NCBI GenBank assembly: GCA_900618425.1 | Contig: UZAN01040128.1 | Span: 8,782 to 72,781 of the forward strand | Source: Echinostoma caproni | Taxonomy: Eukaryota; Platyhelminthes; Trematoda; Plagiorchiida; Echinostomatidae | Reading direction: 5' to 3' | Length of the DNA stretch: 64,000 nucleotides | Shown: positions 11,775 through 26,700 of the stretch, one piece after another | How positions within the stretch are numbered: position 1 is the first letter of the stretch | Layout: each line of letters begins with the position of its first letter | Translations under genes and position numbers: made by a program | Notes under the pieces: model-generated | What the model was told of the DNA's origin: nothing | The model's database searches: none | What the model saw: only the letters and a program-made list of their open reading frames with translations

Positions 11775-14700
11775 CTGAGGGTGGACAAAATAAAACATTT
11801 ACGATTTGTAGCTGTGGTTTGACTACTCATTAGTAGTTACAATGTAAAACCTGGTAACATTTGTCATCTAGCATGGGATTTAAGACTACGCGAATTGCCC
11901 CCTCCCGTCGTACAACTACTGGTGCTGCATATATGTCACCGCAAACATAAAATAAAATAATCTGTACAAAACTGAATGCCGATTGGAGGTATTATTGCTT
12001 AGCATAAGGAATTACAACAAACCGTTCATGATACTGACTGACCAACCAGCTGAGGGTAACCGTGCCAGCTTCCGGACTTCATAACAAAGGATTACATGAC
12101 AGGTTTACTCCTTCTGCCGTAGTCATAGCTATTAGGATTGTAAAACTAGAAACGTGCAACAACTGGTACGGCTACTGAATTAAAACGCCTACCCAATCTC
12201 ACTCGTTTAATTTATAATTTATCATTTGGTGCACCTTAATTTGTTCATTCTGAGTAATATCTACTTTATAAAGTAACAATTCATATCATTTATAAATCAA
12301 TGCGTAAAGATTTTTGCCATCGGTTGTCAAGCTAAATGAATATAGCGCACGCGCTCCATTCCCTTCAGCTGAAGTTATCTATCTCTTGTTTTATCGTACT
12401 ATGAAGATAACTGTATCATAAAAATATCAAGACGAAATTCCTTTCTATGAAACTTTCGTATGTAATCATCACCGGCAATACTTCATACTCAGCGATTTGG
12501 TAGACTTTGTTCATTTTCTCAACAGTTTCTGATGAAATGGCATGCCTGTAGATCCAGTTCAGAAGCCAATAAGTTGGTACTGGTTAGTGACGACAACCTG
12601 GTGTCGAAGTTTCACTCGGACGTTTTCGTTAAAAAAAGTAAACACATTGCCTGGAAATTGGATTACCCATTAGTGAAGCTTGATCCTGATATAGAAGTGT
12701 TTTCACGCATAAAATACATGAATCTGCTGCTCATCTTAGGAGTAGTATGAAGGCAAACCCTTATTGAAGTCAGGTAGAGACGTTTCCTATAACGGTATTC
12801 AACCTAAGCAAAATTTCTTAGTGCTCGGTTAAACTGATGCTCAGTAGACAGAGATCCTAGGTGGGACGCTGCCGTTAAAATGACCTATTTTTCATGGGGA
12901 TGAAAATTCGAGTACTATATCACACCAGAGGTCGAATTTCACGATCATCCAGGGTCTTTACAGGCAGTTGTTGTGATGACGTAACCCGAAAACAAGAACC
13001 TTCTGATAAATTTTCATCATCTTTTCACCGAAAGCACTGCTCGTCATACAACTTGCGCTGGGCAAGGTTCATTATTAGCCTCTCAGTAAAATTTTCGAGG
13101 CTTTGTAATCAAGTATGCAGAAGTGACGTAATATTTAGAGGACTTGATTGTGACTTACAGCAGCATACTTGTGACGCGTTGTTACTGGGATAACAAACAA
13201 CTTCTGAATGGTTGGGGAAGTTTTGACGAGTGCAACTGAAAATAATAAATTAGCTAATGATCGCATCAACTTTTTAGGGAGCATTTGCGGGTAATCACCA
13301 TTGCAGAAAGGATTTTGTGGGTGCACGGGAAATAAGGTTTTGTCATTCTGGCATCACAATGAACCGCATTCTTTTCCTTGGATTATTACAACTATCGTTG
13401 TGAATACGTAGTACTGCATAGTAAAATAGGCAACAAAAAGAATGACGTGAACCTGCATTATCAATTTGTTGCCCGCTAACAATTTAATTTCTTGCCAAAT
13501 CGTGATCCACAGACCACTTGTTTGGCATTTTCTCTGCTAGTCAATTTGACCGAATGCCATGGGTAATGCATTCGAACTACAACTTTGGTAACACTGAGCA
13601 CGACAGCACATATCAACTGATAATTTAAAATTTTGCAGGTTTATAATGCTATGAATTTATTGCAGACTGGTCATTGTATACTGAATGGCAGTTCGACCAA
13701 TCGAAATGTCTCGCATTCATTTGCAAGATTTGGTGGGTTTTCCCCAAACTCGTAAGGCGTGATTTTGTTTTTATTTTGTTTTCCTCACCTGCACATTGTT
13801 AACACCGATCGGATAACTCTCGCCGGCCCTGGACAAAGCAGGTAAACCGTAACCGCCTGTAAGAAAATGTGGTTGCGGGCTGTGACCGGAACACGGTCCA
13901 CTTGGATTGCAGCACGGATGAAAGCTGTCTTGCATGTCAACCACGGGTCCTGCTGCCCCGACGACCACACAGGAGTGCTCGATCCCACCAACTTGACCCA
14001 CACTGCCCAGCGAGCTGGTGGCACCACAGCGGCATGGGTCTATATGACCCGAATCATAGTTCAGTTCCAACTTGCTCGGGGTGTGCACGGACTGCGTGTG
14101 ACATGCAGAGCATGGCTGCTTTTTACCTCCCCACGAGTCCCCCTTAGACGTTTGTCTATGGGTCGACCAAAATGATGTCCCCTGATCACATGTGTGCTTG
14201 ACCACAAGTCCGGTGGTAGGAGTTCGTTTACGGCTTGGAGGGACTCGAGTTTTTCGGCGACAGACCACAATCACAAATACCATGGCGATGAGAAGAATGA
14301 ATAGTCCCACAGCTAATGCAATGAAAAGCGGCTGAAGCTTGCTCGCTGAGGATGTGGCCTGTAGGCTTGAAGAGTCCGGTCTCATTTTGACGGGGGTCGA
14401 ATCCATTTTTGGGGAAACTCGGGCTTTATGAATTATGGAAAATGGGACGAGAGAGAGAAATCGGTTGAACATGCGGGATAACGCCTGTTTTACTACCCAG
14501 GAAGTAATTGAAAATGACTTACTTCAGAACCTTAAGTCTGTGATATTCTATGAAGTGTGAGTTCGCTACATTAATTCAAAGCAATGGGTGATGTTTACGT
14601 GCTAATGAGGAGCGTTTTAAATGTGCACTACACTTTTCCTATTATATTCTGACATAAGTTAAGCATATGGATCCAATAATCTTCATTGCATTTGAACTGT

Positions 14701-17700
14701 GATTCCAAAAATGCCACTTACACATGGGCGAAAGGTACCGCTGTGAGGGCTGATAAAGACGGAAAAGTCTATAGTCAACTATCATGCTCACTGAAATCTG
14801 ATCTAGCCTGAAATACTCACTTGTATTTTGTTAAAAGAAAACTTGGTTATAATGCAATGGAATAAGAACATTTCCTCTCCTGGTGTGGATGTAGACTTTA
14901 AATTCGAACTCAAGCTAGCTTTGGTTTCACTCAGACTGTGATATCATGGAATCGACCTGTTAGTTGATTTCGAGATTCTGCAAGACATCGCGTTTGCATT
15001 TGTCACTATCGAGGATAACTTACCCGCCACCAACGCTAAGCTAGCAGCAAGATCACCTTAGTGTATCCGTGATGTTCCACTTGGTATTTGCTCATGGCTC
15101 AACAAAGTTTGCCGTCGCTTTGGCGTGGAGTGTACAAACTCAGTAATCCAAATCCAAATGGATCTAATGCCCTAATACTGGGGTTTCCTTGGGATAATAC
15201 AGTAAAGTATTTTCACGTTATAAGAATCTCCTTTTGAAATAAGTATGGAATACGATTGAATCTTCTCAATGACCAAAGTAAACATATAGCACCGTTCAAT
15301 AAGTGGTTTGTTCTCCAGTGACCGAATCATTATCGAATGGATGAGCAACAGAAGGTGCACTCATATCACACACACACACACACACTCACCATTTAGTTGT
15401 CCGGGTAAATCACTCATAGCTGAATTCACTAATTGTCTTGTATCTCGTGAATTAGTCTCGTCCAGTCGTGAAGTTTTATGTCCTCGGATCACTGAAGATT
15501 TCGGATCATATACGCCTAGGAATGCGAAGTTAAACGTTACAGGTGATCGTGTGATACTTCAGGGAAACATTCAAAGACAGCAAGTGAAAAAATATGATGA
15601 AAAAGACTATTTTCACTGTTGTTGTTGTCCATTGTATTTTCACTGTTGTAAAATCGATGAAACTAGGTTCGCGGTAGTCATGTTGGCTTATGGTTTCTTC
15701 ACATCCCAGATCAGATCATTTATGATCCATTTCTTATTAGTCATCCCACTTTGTGACTTATTGTGAGTGGTTTTGAATTGGCTTTCTAGGTTTACACGTC
15801 AAGGCAGGATGAGAACTGGGTTCAGTTTGATTGTTTTTTTCTGTCCGGTGGGTGTACGTTCCTATATGCATTGGTCCTACATAGTAGTTACTGACTGAAC
15901 CAAGTACATATTCTACAGAATAACTATTACACAACTCACCTGTCGAATGTGGAATCTCAGGGATTCTCGATAACAATGTTTCAGTATACATGGTCAAAGA
16001 ATTTCATAGACTCGAGCTCTAAGCAGTTATCTACTGATATACTTAAGTTTTCACCATGAATGAATTTCTTTGCTAACTAATGTCACGCGAATAAACGTTT
16101 TCGAGGTTTGTTTATTACCTGCGCGTCATATTTGAGTATTGTGTATAACCGTTATGGGTTTTGGTCCCAGGTTTTAAGCCTATTTTAAGAATCGAAAGTC
16201 ATACTTTCTGTTAATAATTCCCAGGCTAAACATGACATTTTCTCCGAACATAGATTCCAGTTTCGCCGGAGACTGCTATGCTAAATTATTCCCTTTGAGG
16301 AAACAGTAATGTTTTTCAGCCACGAATAAGAAATGATTATTGTTTTATTTGCGGTCACCAAGTACGCAAACACTCAACGTTCAGGTATTTTCGTACCCTT
16401 CACATCTCCCACAAAAAAATTTGCAAATCTGATTGTCAACTACAGGCATCATAGTGTACTGAATTAGTCCTATGGAGTGATTCATCATTTTCGATTCTCT
16501 CACAATCTCCTTCTCTGTCGCTCTGTGAGTCCGGAAAGAATGCAGACAGTTGTGGGCGAGGAGTGACCGAGGACTCACAAGAAATACATGACTTTTGACC
16601 CCCAGACCTCATATGTTTTAATTTCATGTGAGGTTTACTATTAGCCTGGGACTACAGTCCTTGAGACAAGACTTAGGCACATTTCAGAATGAGTCAGACG
16701 GAATCAACCACCCGGAAAAAGGCAAATAGTACTCCCAGGGTACAGAAAACTACATGGGGTAAAACAACACTCTAAGAAGCTTGACGTCGAATACTTCATT
16801 CTTTCAGAATATCAGAATCACTGTCTTTAAATGTAGGAAAGATAGACAGAAAATGTTACTGTAAGTGGAATGGTAAACACATTTGCCATGAGCTTGTCAG
16901 ATCAAGTGTTTTCTTCCGGAGTTTCCCACCTGTTCACTTCAGATGCGTTTAGTTTCTCTCAGTCTTCCTTTACTTCACGGTCTTCTTGAATTGTAGAATA
17001 TCCCCCGTCCCTTNCCCTTCCAAAAGATTTACAAGTGGGGATTGAGCCAAGGGTATCTTTCAGTGAATAGGTCACTCCTAGCACCGACATGCCATCATCT
17101 GTTCAGCCTTATTTTGCTTATGTTTTCAAGATGATTCATAAAATCCGTACACTTTGTCTCCTAAATCCGTTTGAAGACAACAGCCATGACTGGTTTGGAG
17201 AAAATTTTAGAAAATTCCAAAACATCATTAATCTGAGTTGCATTTGTAGATTTTACGGTCCGTCAGTCAATAATTCAGTCAGTCAGTCAGTGAATCACTC
17301 TGCAGATGTTGGCAAATATTTTGAATGTTTCTTTGAGGGAATCAGAACCCAAGAGTAGTTATTATCTACACAAACAATGGCATTTTCACTCATAAGAATA
17401 CAACAAGCGTTAATTACATAGTTTGAATAAGTCTACCGTTTTTCTATTTTCGTGATACAGCAACGCTCACCTTTTGGTTGTCGCTGATTCTTTTTCCCCT
17501 TCCCAGGTCCCCTGCCAGCCGCATCCTCTTCAGTGGCTTTATCCGCACGTTTTTCAGTAACGATTGCTTCCGACGGGACTGTTAAAGTTAAACGATGATT
17601 ACTGAAATGAGGAAGCTGTCAAAATCAATTTAAAACTAAAGAAGTTGTTTTTTTATGATTATTGCTTTGCATTTGATTGCTGGGAACATTCGCTACCATT

Positions 17701-20700
17701 TTGATAGATGTGTAATGTGCTTTACACGGTTAAATTGAATGAAAGAATTAACTGATGTAGTTACTCTGGTATTTCGATTCCGGAATATGCTTGAGAACAC
17801 ACGTTCAAATGCTGGCATTCTTTCGCTAATTCATCCCTTGTCCTACCCAAATTACACAAAAGCCACATGTTTAAGGGATACACCTCAGTCGATCGAAGGT
17901 CACAATGACTGGTTGGTAGAGGGCGGATGCAAAAGAACCATTGCTTGACACCTCTGAAACCAGGCTGTAATGCGTCGTCCTACGTGCAACTGTTCTACTA
18001 CAAGGGAGGTCTAAAAGTGTAAGCTTATCCCTGTGTTCATGGGTTGGGTCTGACCAGCCAAAGGCCGATCGCTTCCGCAGTGGCTAAGTTGTTGAAACGC
18101 CACCAGTTGGATGTGTAAGGTGGAACTCGATGGATAATTCTGATGGTTGATTCAAACTTCAATTAATAGCATGAATCTGCCGGGAGAGAATGGCGCTTCT
18201 TTGGACGTCCTTTTCGCCAGCATGGTTTGTGCGGCTTTCCCGCCATTCGGTCGATGTACGTTGCTTTACAAACACAGGTGCCATGGTTATTTCTGTGTTA
18301 TATTCATAAATCATGTCTAATTATTCATAGATCTGTACTCTCATACCATTGAGTGGTCTAGTTATATGAAACAGTTTACCGTAATACACGCCCGATTGAG
18401 TAAAATAATTTTGTCTGTGTGTCTGTAATTATACAAAACTTTTCTGCTAGTCTGAAAAAATCAGTCCGATTCCAGTTCACTTACTTAAGTGGTTTGTGCT
18501 AGACTGTGTATGGCTGATCTATTATCAATAAGCATGACTGGAAAGCAGTTTTATCCATTAACCCCTTAAGTGCACTGCTCAGGGCGTCATGCAGCCAGAA
18601 ATACATTATAATTTACCAGTGGTAAATGAATATATTGTTTACTGTTAGTGGACGGTGGATTCTCGCTGAAACAGCAATTTTATGCAGACGACGACAGTTC
18701 CCATTTATATGATAAGGACAACTGGCTTTCTGAAAGGAGTCATGGATTTCAGATTGATTTCCAACATTCCCTCCAAATCATTCCATCAAAAATGTTAATC
18801 CGCCGCTTCTTTCCTAGAAGTTCTTGTTCAGTTAAATGGACATGAAGTTCGAAGATTATCATTAATTCAGTTCATTCGATGTTTACAGTTAGCATTCAAA
18901 ACTATTTGAAAGCAAAACAGGTCCTTTCTTCATGGGTTTGTGATACTTAGAACTAGAAAATAACCCGCATGGTGAAAACATGATCGGTTATATGAACTCG
19001 CTGGTTTGCACTAGCTTTCTTACGTTTGTTTGATGCATACAGCTCTTTAGTTAGTGATATGATCAGCTTGGCTAAGAATACAAATTTCACTCAGCATATT
19101 TCAGATCTGGAATTCGGGCACATTCATGATTGTAACACTAACAAGGATAAAGAGGGTCTTCACTCCGGAACACCCCTAAAACTGCGTTCTTTTTACTCCA
19201 CTTCAGTTCATATACGTATGGAGAGTATCCTAATTCAAAATCCATTTCAGACGAACTTGTCAATTACGTTGCATTTGAGACTTTTGCTCAACTGGTGAGT
19301 ATTTGACTCCACTTACACACACGAATGGTGATTGTGCACTCACAATAGCCACAAATTTCATTTGCAGTTTGTTCTGTCTCTTGTTCTTAAAATACTGTCC
19401 TAATCCTGGAACTTGTTAACACTAAAGTCATCATTCTGTGCACAGACCGACCGACCTATTCTGACATCCTCAATGTGCACGTATTTTACCCGTCTTTGTT
19501 CAACGCTGGTTTTCCCTTCTCCTCCCCACCCCACCCCCACCCCCAGGTGTTCTATGACGAGGAGGGGAAAAAGGATGCAACCATCCGACTCGCTCGTGTA
19601 TTCCTACATCTCTTTGTTCACAGTATAACTAGATTTTTTCTTTCGTTATTGTTTAATACAAGTTGGACACTGTCGGCTTGTCAAGTCAGTGTTTTGTCGT
19701 GCAGGTAGGGCTATGACAGTGGGAGAGGACGAATGGATAGATGGACGGCTTTGAATGTGCACGTGATACCTAGCGTGAGAAAATATCGTTTGGAGTTTTG
19801 CTCAACGATGCTGAAGCCGTTCACTGCATCTATCAAACAGACGGCGATTATTGTATTTATTGGTGAATATGGTCAACACAATGATATGAGAAAAACCCCA
19901 CAAAATAGACCTCCTGCTCCTACTTGATCGAACCAATGTTGGTTGTCCCTTGACTGACGGACTTTAAGAGTTCAGCCCATAACCTCAATCTTACCAAGCG
20001 GAATAATCACGTTCAACGCTTTCATATACATTGAAGAGAGTTACTGGGATCCAGAGCTATAAATGATAATTTTTATGCAGTGAGCAGTATTATTGGACAC
20101 ATGTGGTTGTATCCGATTCTGGGTTTAAGGAGGGACAAGACCTGTTTTGGAAACTTCCCGATTAGGAAGCGACTTATGCACAAGGCAAACAAAGAGATGG
20201 CATCAGAAAAATATCAGCGTATATTTTTAACCTGAAAACAAAAAGTGATTACAAAGAGATATTTCCAAAGGTCTTTGTTCTCCTTCAAAAGGGAAACAAA
20301 ACCGTTATGTTGTTTTCTTCCGATGGTCGTCTACAAGGAAATCACGAATTTTGAAATTTTGAATCGAGACTTTTGTCCGTTGTTTTCATACTTTATGCAT
20401 TTCAACTATTCGCGCAGAACGCTAGAACAACAAAAGTTCCCAACTTCGCTTATGACCATACGAACTCTCTTTCTCTCTCACCCTTCGCAGTGTCTATACA
20501 CACGTCAAGAATGAGCGGGTAGGTATGAAGGTGGGCATAGAGAAAGTTTCCTTGGTGGACGGTGCATGAACTGCCCGGATTCTGCGTCAGTAGATACTAA
20601 TTGAATGGTGCGGCAAGATAAAAGTAAATCACCTGGTCCATGTTTGTGTGTACGTGTGTATATGTGAATGGCCTGGAGCTAAGAAATAAATGAAACAGTT

Positions 20701-23700
20701 GCCAATCGGAGTAGAAAAACAAATGAATGAGGTGATGAGAACTTTTATGGGAGAATAGGAACTGATGGATTAAAAATAACAAAAAAGTATTAATTTCCTG
20801 CATTTTGTCTCTCCACATGGGAGCATACTTCTTAACATCCGGCTCTGTTTTCCCCTGATTATTTCTTCTGCCTTGACAAGACGGTCTCAGTTGGAGTAGC
20901 CTCAATTATCCGCAAGGGGAAGATGGTGAGTTACTGAATGATACTAAATTGTCATCACGTGATTGCGGTACGTGTTAATTGTGATTATTTTTCAGTACCA
21001 AGACTGGTACATTAGGTATATTATGGATAAATGGCAACGAACAATGTTTGTTGTGTTGGAAAGCAAAGGTGAATAAGATGTGCAATATGGGGGATCATAT
21101 TTTCACTTGCATGGAGAACCTCCAAATTCGATAATTCGTGATTTTCAACAAGATAGGACTATAGGAACTTCGTATAAAAGCCGAAAAGGGATTGGTCAGC
21201 TGCTTCACCTTCGTTGCAACTCATCGGCTCTCTGTAAGTATTTCTACCGAAATCGAATCCGAAACTTTTGATCTGGGCATCAACGTCCTGATCTCAGTAC
21301 TATTCGGATCACCTACAATATCTTGAACCATTTTGTCCATTTAAAACACTTTGTTTGAATTCGCCCCTTTGATGCCTCACTGGCATTGGATACTGTGTTT
21401 TGGTGCCAAGTACCTGTGAATAATCGAATAACCTAATACAAGCACGTTTTAAAGAGAACCTTGTTTTTATAGTACTTTGGGTCCGTGACGTCGCAAAATT
21501 AAGCTCTATAGCTCTGACTAATTTGCTTACTTCAGTATGAATTTAAGATGAATGGCGCTGTTTTACATCTTGTTAGTTGTTAGACATCAGTTCTAATCGT
21601 TGTGCTCCTGCATGCTCCTCCACGATTCGAGAGAGAAAGAGCGAACTGAACGAGTGCACCGTAACATGGCTGCGACTACCCATTGCAGTCTGTAACTGGT
21701 AAAGTCTGGTCACTCACATGAATTTTTAAAAGTACTAATGTCTTCATTCCGCTTTTCTGTTTCCAAATACGATATGCAAATTCTTTTACGCTTACCATTG
21801 GGAAGCTCTTTTTCACAATCACTGATGAAAATGGTCTGATTGACTGTTGGAAATCCTTGAGGTTGATGGCGGTCATGATTGTCTATACACTTTTTATGGT
21901 TTTGATGACGGAATTATCTTTGTTTTTAACATTTTAATAACATTTACAAATCTTGATACTGCAACATACAAAACCCGTAATGCAAAAAATGTTCTGAAAA
22001 TAAGTTTTGAAACATGGATTTTGTACAGTATTGTATTGCAGAAATGTGACTTTATGTACACATCAACTTTGGTGATTCCACAATTCTACTCACAAGTAAG
22101 TGTAAGTTAAATTTACAACCCTGTTTATCCACCCTATTTTACAACTCAGCGTTTTTATTCCGTCGATAAACTTTTAACTCACTCTCTCTCTACTGCGATA
22201 TTTACATAGGGCTTATTCGTAATAATTCGCTTAATCAGCTCACTTGTCTTCGCTACCTGGTTGGGCTTATTACTCCCCATTCCGACTGAATTGTTTGTCA
22301 CTCACCCGCATTACAGCGAACCGGAGTAAATCTTAATGAGGGCAATAACCCTTTATGCGCCTGGATTGGGTGACCTTAAAACTGACCGGTTAGGTTTCGT
22401 GTAGCTCTGTGCCACGGCGCAGTAGAGTGACAGCTGAATTATTACCCTCTGGCGTAGGTTAATACCATAGATACACAGATGAGATGACGGTTTCTTTTCT
22501 TGCAGCGGACAAGACTAGTTTGCATGTATCATAAAACTAGATGAATAGTTCAATTCTTTATTTTACATATGTAATTTGCGGTCAGCATTATTCGTGAGAG
22601 GTCATTAGCCAGCTAAGTACGAGAACATATGCTAGCATGAGCTGGCGACAATTGTTGCAATTGAGATAAATGAAGCCACGGCTTAATTCTGTTGAATCAG
22701 CATGCTGTCAGCAGTTGTTCTACTATCCTCTCTTCATTTTGTCGCGCAGCTTTTAGCTAATCGCCACAAAGTGCCCCTGAGGAAGAACCATTTGTTCCAA
22801 GCACTGAGAGCTATCCTCCCTATCTTGCCTGATCACAAGACATATACAACTCTATGACTTTTCATGTATTTCGATGTCCAAACTGCAAACTCATTTCTTG
22901 GACCAACATCCGACTAGTTCAGGATTTGAGAAATTCAGCTGTCACTTTAGTTTATGCAAATGAAGTTATGCTGTGCTCGGTTTGTGTTCTTCTTTAGGGG
23001 GTTTTACAACAAAGGCAGCTTGAGAAGCCCTTCTGCACATCGGACAAAAAGATAACTTCAGGTAAAAAGGTAATGATTATTTGTTTGTCTCAAAAACCAC
23101 ACCCAAGATTCCGCTGTCTTTGTTCTTCAGTGAGTCACTGGTAAATATTGGCGGATTGACTAAAGTTGGGAGCGATCAGCTCATACGTGTGTATCAGTGC
23201 ACATACCGCGTCAACTGCACGATGATCGGTCCATTTATCCCATGGTAGACGTCTTGCTTTTCCGGCAGTTAGAAAGGACGGGGTATAGACTATCGCTGGT
23301 GCATCCTTTGATTGACGAAGGCAACGATTCTCAGATTCCGTAGCATTCGAGACCCGAATTAGACTTCTGGTTTAACCCTAATTTTAGGTATTTTCTAACA
23401 CGCAAACCTTCCCCGACGGGAGTATGGTATTTGCCCTCAGAAAGGAAAACATATCAACCTCATTGCCGCTATTACTGCCTCAGTTTACCCGCCGTCGTGT
23501 AACGCGCTATGGAGGCTGTTCTGAAATAATGGGCGTGGAGTGCGAAGGGTGGTGGTGGTAAATGGATGAAAGAGTTACTAAATGGCATTAGGACACTGGA
23601 CATGTCACTGTCTCTGTTCGTTACCCGCTTCGAACGCGAGCCGAAAAACGATTTGTCATTGTTAGTTCGTGTTTGATGATGAGGGGAGGGAGTATAGCAT

Positions 23701-26700
23701 TTCCCTTATTTTAAATGCTGTCTGTCTACTGTCGCATCAGGAAGACAAAAGTATTTATGTGCTAGACCTTAGAAAAAATGAAACGCAATTGAATGAAAAA
23801 TTTTTCGTTTGAAAAGGGTAAGATAAAGAAGTTCGACTGTAAAATCAGATATCGTCTTTACATATGATTGACTCGTCATTCAAAGGTATCTAGCTACAGT
23901 TGGTTGTAATAATTAGCGGATATTTATTGGAATTCAAATGCTTAGTTTATTTGACAGGAATAGCAAAAACACAGTGGATATGATTTATCTACTCAGTAAT
24001 TTATCGCACTGTGAATTATTTCAGTAACTCCCAGTATCACAACACACCCTTTGTTCTGTCAGGGAATTTTGAGAGTGCCAAGGAGAGATCTGTTTTTCGG
24101 TACTTCTCATAAGGTCAATACAGTACACAATCGTACACGCAGACACAACATAGCGTGATAACCCGCAGTATAAGTGCTCATACACTTATTCTGACGGTTG
24201 ACGTTGGGGACTGTGTCCGGATGGACCAGTCAAAGAAGAATCAATCTGATGTGTATGTTCCACAATCTTATTAACCTTAGGTCAGGGTAGCAATAGGGTC
24301 TTGACAAACTGCTTCTGTGAGCTGGTTTGATCCACTGTCCATCTTCTCCATGTCTGTATTTTCCCACGCAACCTTTGACAGCGGCCCCATTCCTGAAAGC
24401 TGACCACAATTGTATGTTCAATAGATACAAAATGAAGTAAAAAAAGTATTTTTTTATTATCTTAATCCGATCGCAGTGTCTTCGGCTGTGGACAGGAGTT
24501 GGTCTCATCCTTTTTTATCAATTATATGTTACCTGGTAGATGACCTTCGATGCCCCCTTTCGTCTTAGCTTGTGGCGCGTGCCAAGTACGTGGGCTAGGA
24601 TGGCACTAGTTGCATTTTTATTTATCCCTGTTGATGGCCAAGCTGGACAGTGTTCTTGAATCATCCCCGACAATAAGCTAGTAGTCCTTCCTACTTATTC
24701 CGCTCCACAGGAGCACGGATAAGAGTACACACAAAATGAGGTAAACTGACTAAGTAACTTGTCTCTGAGTTATGACTGCAGCACTCGCTTCTTATTAAAG
24801 GAGAGACCGAGTTTAGAAGCAGAATATGTTTTTTCAGTGGCATGGGAAACGAAAGAATTTTTTTTCAGCTAGTGTATCTCCATTGAAATCAACACTTTTC
24901 ATAGCGGTTGTAGAACAACAGGGATGACAATCCATCATGGTGTGCCTTTTGAAGAAGCCTTTTCCTCTTAACGTGTAGCTCATTGCCATTCCCATGTGAT
25001 CCATTCCTGATGTATCCAGTTCACCCCATGATTTGGCAGCTCATCAGTTAGCTGAACTACTGGAACCTATCAGGCGGAAGTTATCACCACACAGTTTAGT
25101 AAACTGTTAGGTTGTATCTTTTTTTATATGCATTATTAATAGTGCTCCTGTGGAGCAGAATATGTAGAAAGGATCACCAGGCCGTTGTCAGAGAGAATTA
25201 AAGAACATCGTTCAGCCTGCGAATCAAAAGGGATAAATAAAAATGCAACTAGTGCCATCCTAGCCCACGCATTCGACATGGGACACGAACTAAGACGGAA
25301 GGGGCATTCCAAGTCATCTACCGGGTAGCTTATAATTGACGTTATCCTGTCCACAGTCGAAGCGATCCAGATCACAGAAACAGTTTGTCAAGACCCTATT
25401 GCTACCCTGACCTAAGGTTAATAAGATTGTGGAACATACACATCAGATTGATTCGTCTTTGACTGGTCCATCCGGACACAGTCCCCAACGTCAACCGTCA
25501 GAATAAGTGTATGAGCACTTATACTGCGGGTTATCACGCTATGTTGTGTCTGCGTGTACGATTGTGTACTGTATTGACCTTATGAGAAGTACCGAAAAAC
25601 AGATCTGTCTTCGGCACGTTCACACCTTGAGTATTTGAGAATGGAAATATGTATATGACCGGGGAGTGCATTTATACCGTGCACTTTGGAATTTGCTATC
25701 CACTGGTTAGAAATTTGAGTGTGTAGTGAACGGACAAAGGCACCTACGAACCTTACACTAAGCACCCTCACACGAACCATAAGTAATAAAACACTTGCTG
25801 GAACACTGATTACACAAATACCAGTGTTCTTTTAAAGCCTACTGTCCAATGTGTCATCATTTGTTGATGTCTGTCAATATTTTCTACAGGGTTAAAATTA
25901 TTAAATAGTGTGTCTTTGAGGAGCCAGAAGTCTGTCATCTTTGACATCTTTTGAGAATGAGTGTTTAGGAGTGGGTTTGAGACACACCAGTCAAAACCAT
26001 GATCAGTTTGGGGGTTTGTGATTCAGCAATATCTTGAGCGATCGGTTTGCATTTCGTCGTTGCTTTCATGCATAAACCGTTACACAGTCACAGAATCTAT
26101 ATCTGATTGCTAATTTGATTCCTACTGTAAACACTTAATGCAGTAGATGTAGGTTGCTAGCTGCAAGTCAGTACTCGACGAGGGGAAAGAAACGAGAAGA
26201 CATTATTGTGGTTATTCTACGGAATTCTTTCATCCAGTTAAGCTCATTGAATTGAACCGTGCAGGAATGTCTTGTCTAGTCATCACTCCCAACACATCTT
26301 GTGACTAATTCATTCCCGATTTGATCACATGAAATACAGCCACTAGTATATTTTAGCTAACAGCAGCCCCCTCACTAGTGTTAGCTCACAACTTTCATCA
26401 GTATTGTAATCATTCAATCTTACTACTGTTATTTCATTTGACTTCTATCCTCGTACTTCCTTTATGATTCTAGAATTGACCATAGCTAACCATTTTCAAA
26501 TTTGCTCACTCCTTGCTCATGTCTGTCATCGTTATAAACTAAGTCTTAATCGACCGATCAGATATCTGTACCATGGTAGTCTTATATATGCAAACACCTG
26601 GGGCGATATATCTGAAAGAAATTTCTTCGACAATGTAGTTTTCGAAATACACGTAAGGACGATTGAATAGAGATTTTATTGAATGAGTTAGAGTCCGGAG

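Larger units (their letters stand above)
14424..17470 (-). other. Intron 4 (3.0 kb)
   Basis: Bounded by GTGAGC and a CT-rich acceptor. It contains a CA microsatellite and, on the plus strand, a 152-codon open frame of doubtful meaning. Confidence 0.75.

Noticed and set aside
10712..11833. Plus-strand frames of 91 and 114 codons
   Set aside because: Antisense shadows of the tail exon.
13785..14270. Overlapping frames on both strands across the membrane-span exon
   Set aside because: They are shadows. The chosen frame has the membrane span, splice sites and matching phases.
18648..18845. QFYADDDSS, resembling the reverse-transcriptase YADD motif
   Set aside because: The residues after the motif are polar rather than the expected hydrophobic strand, and no other reverse-transcriptase block is nearby.
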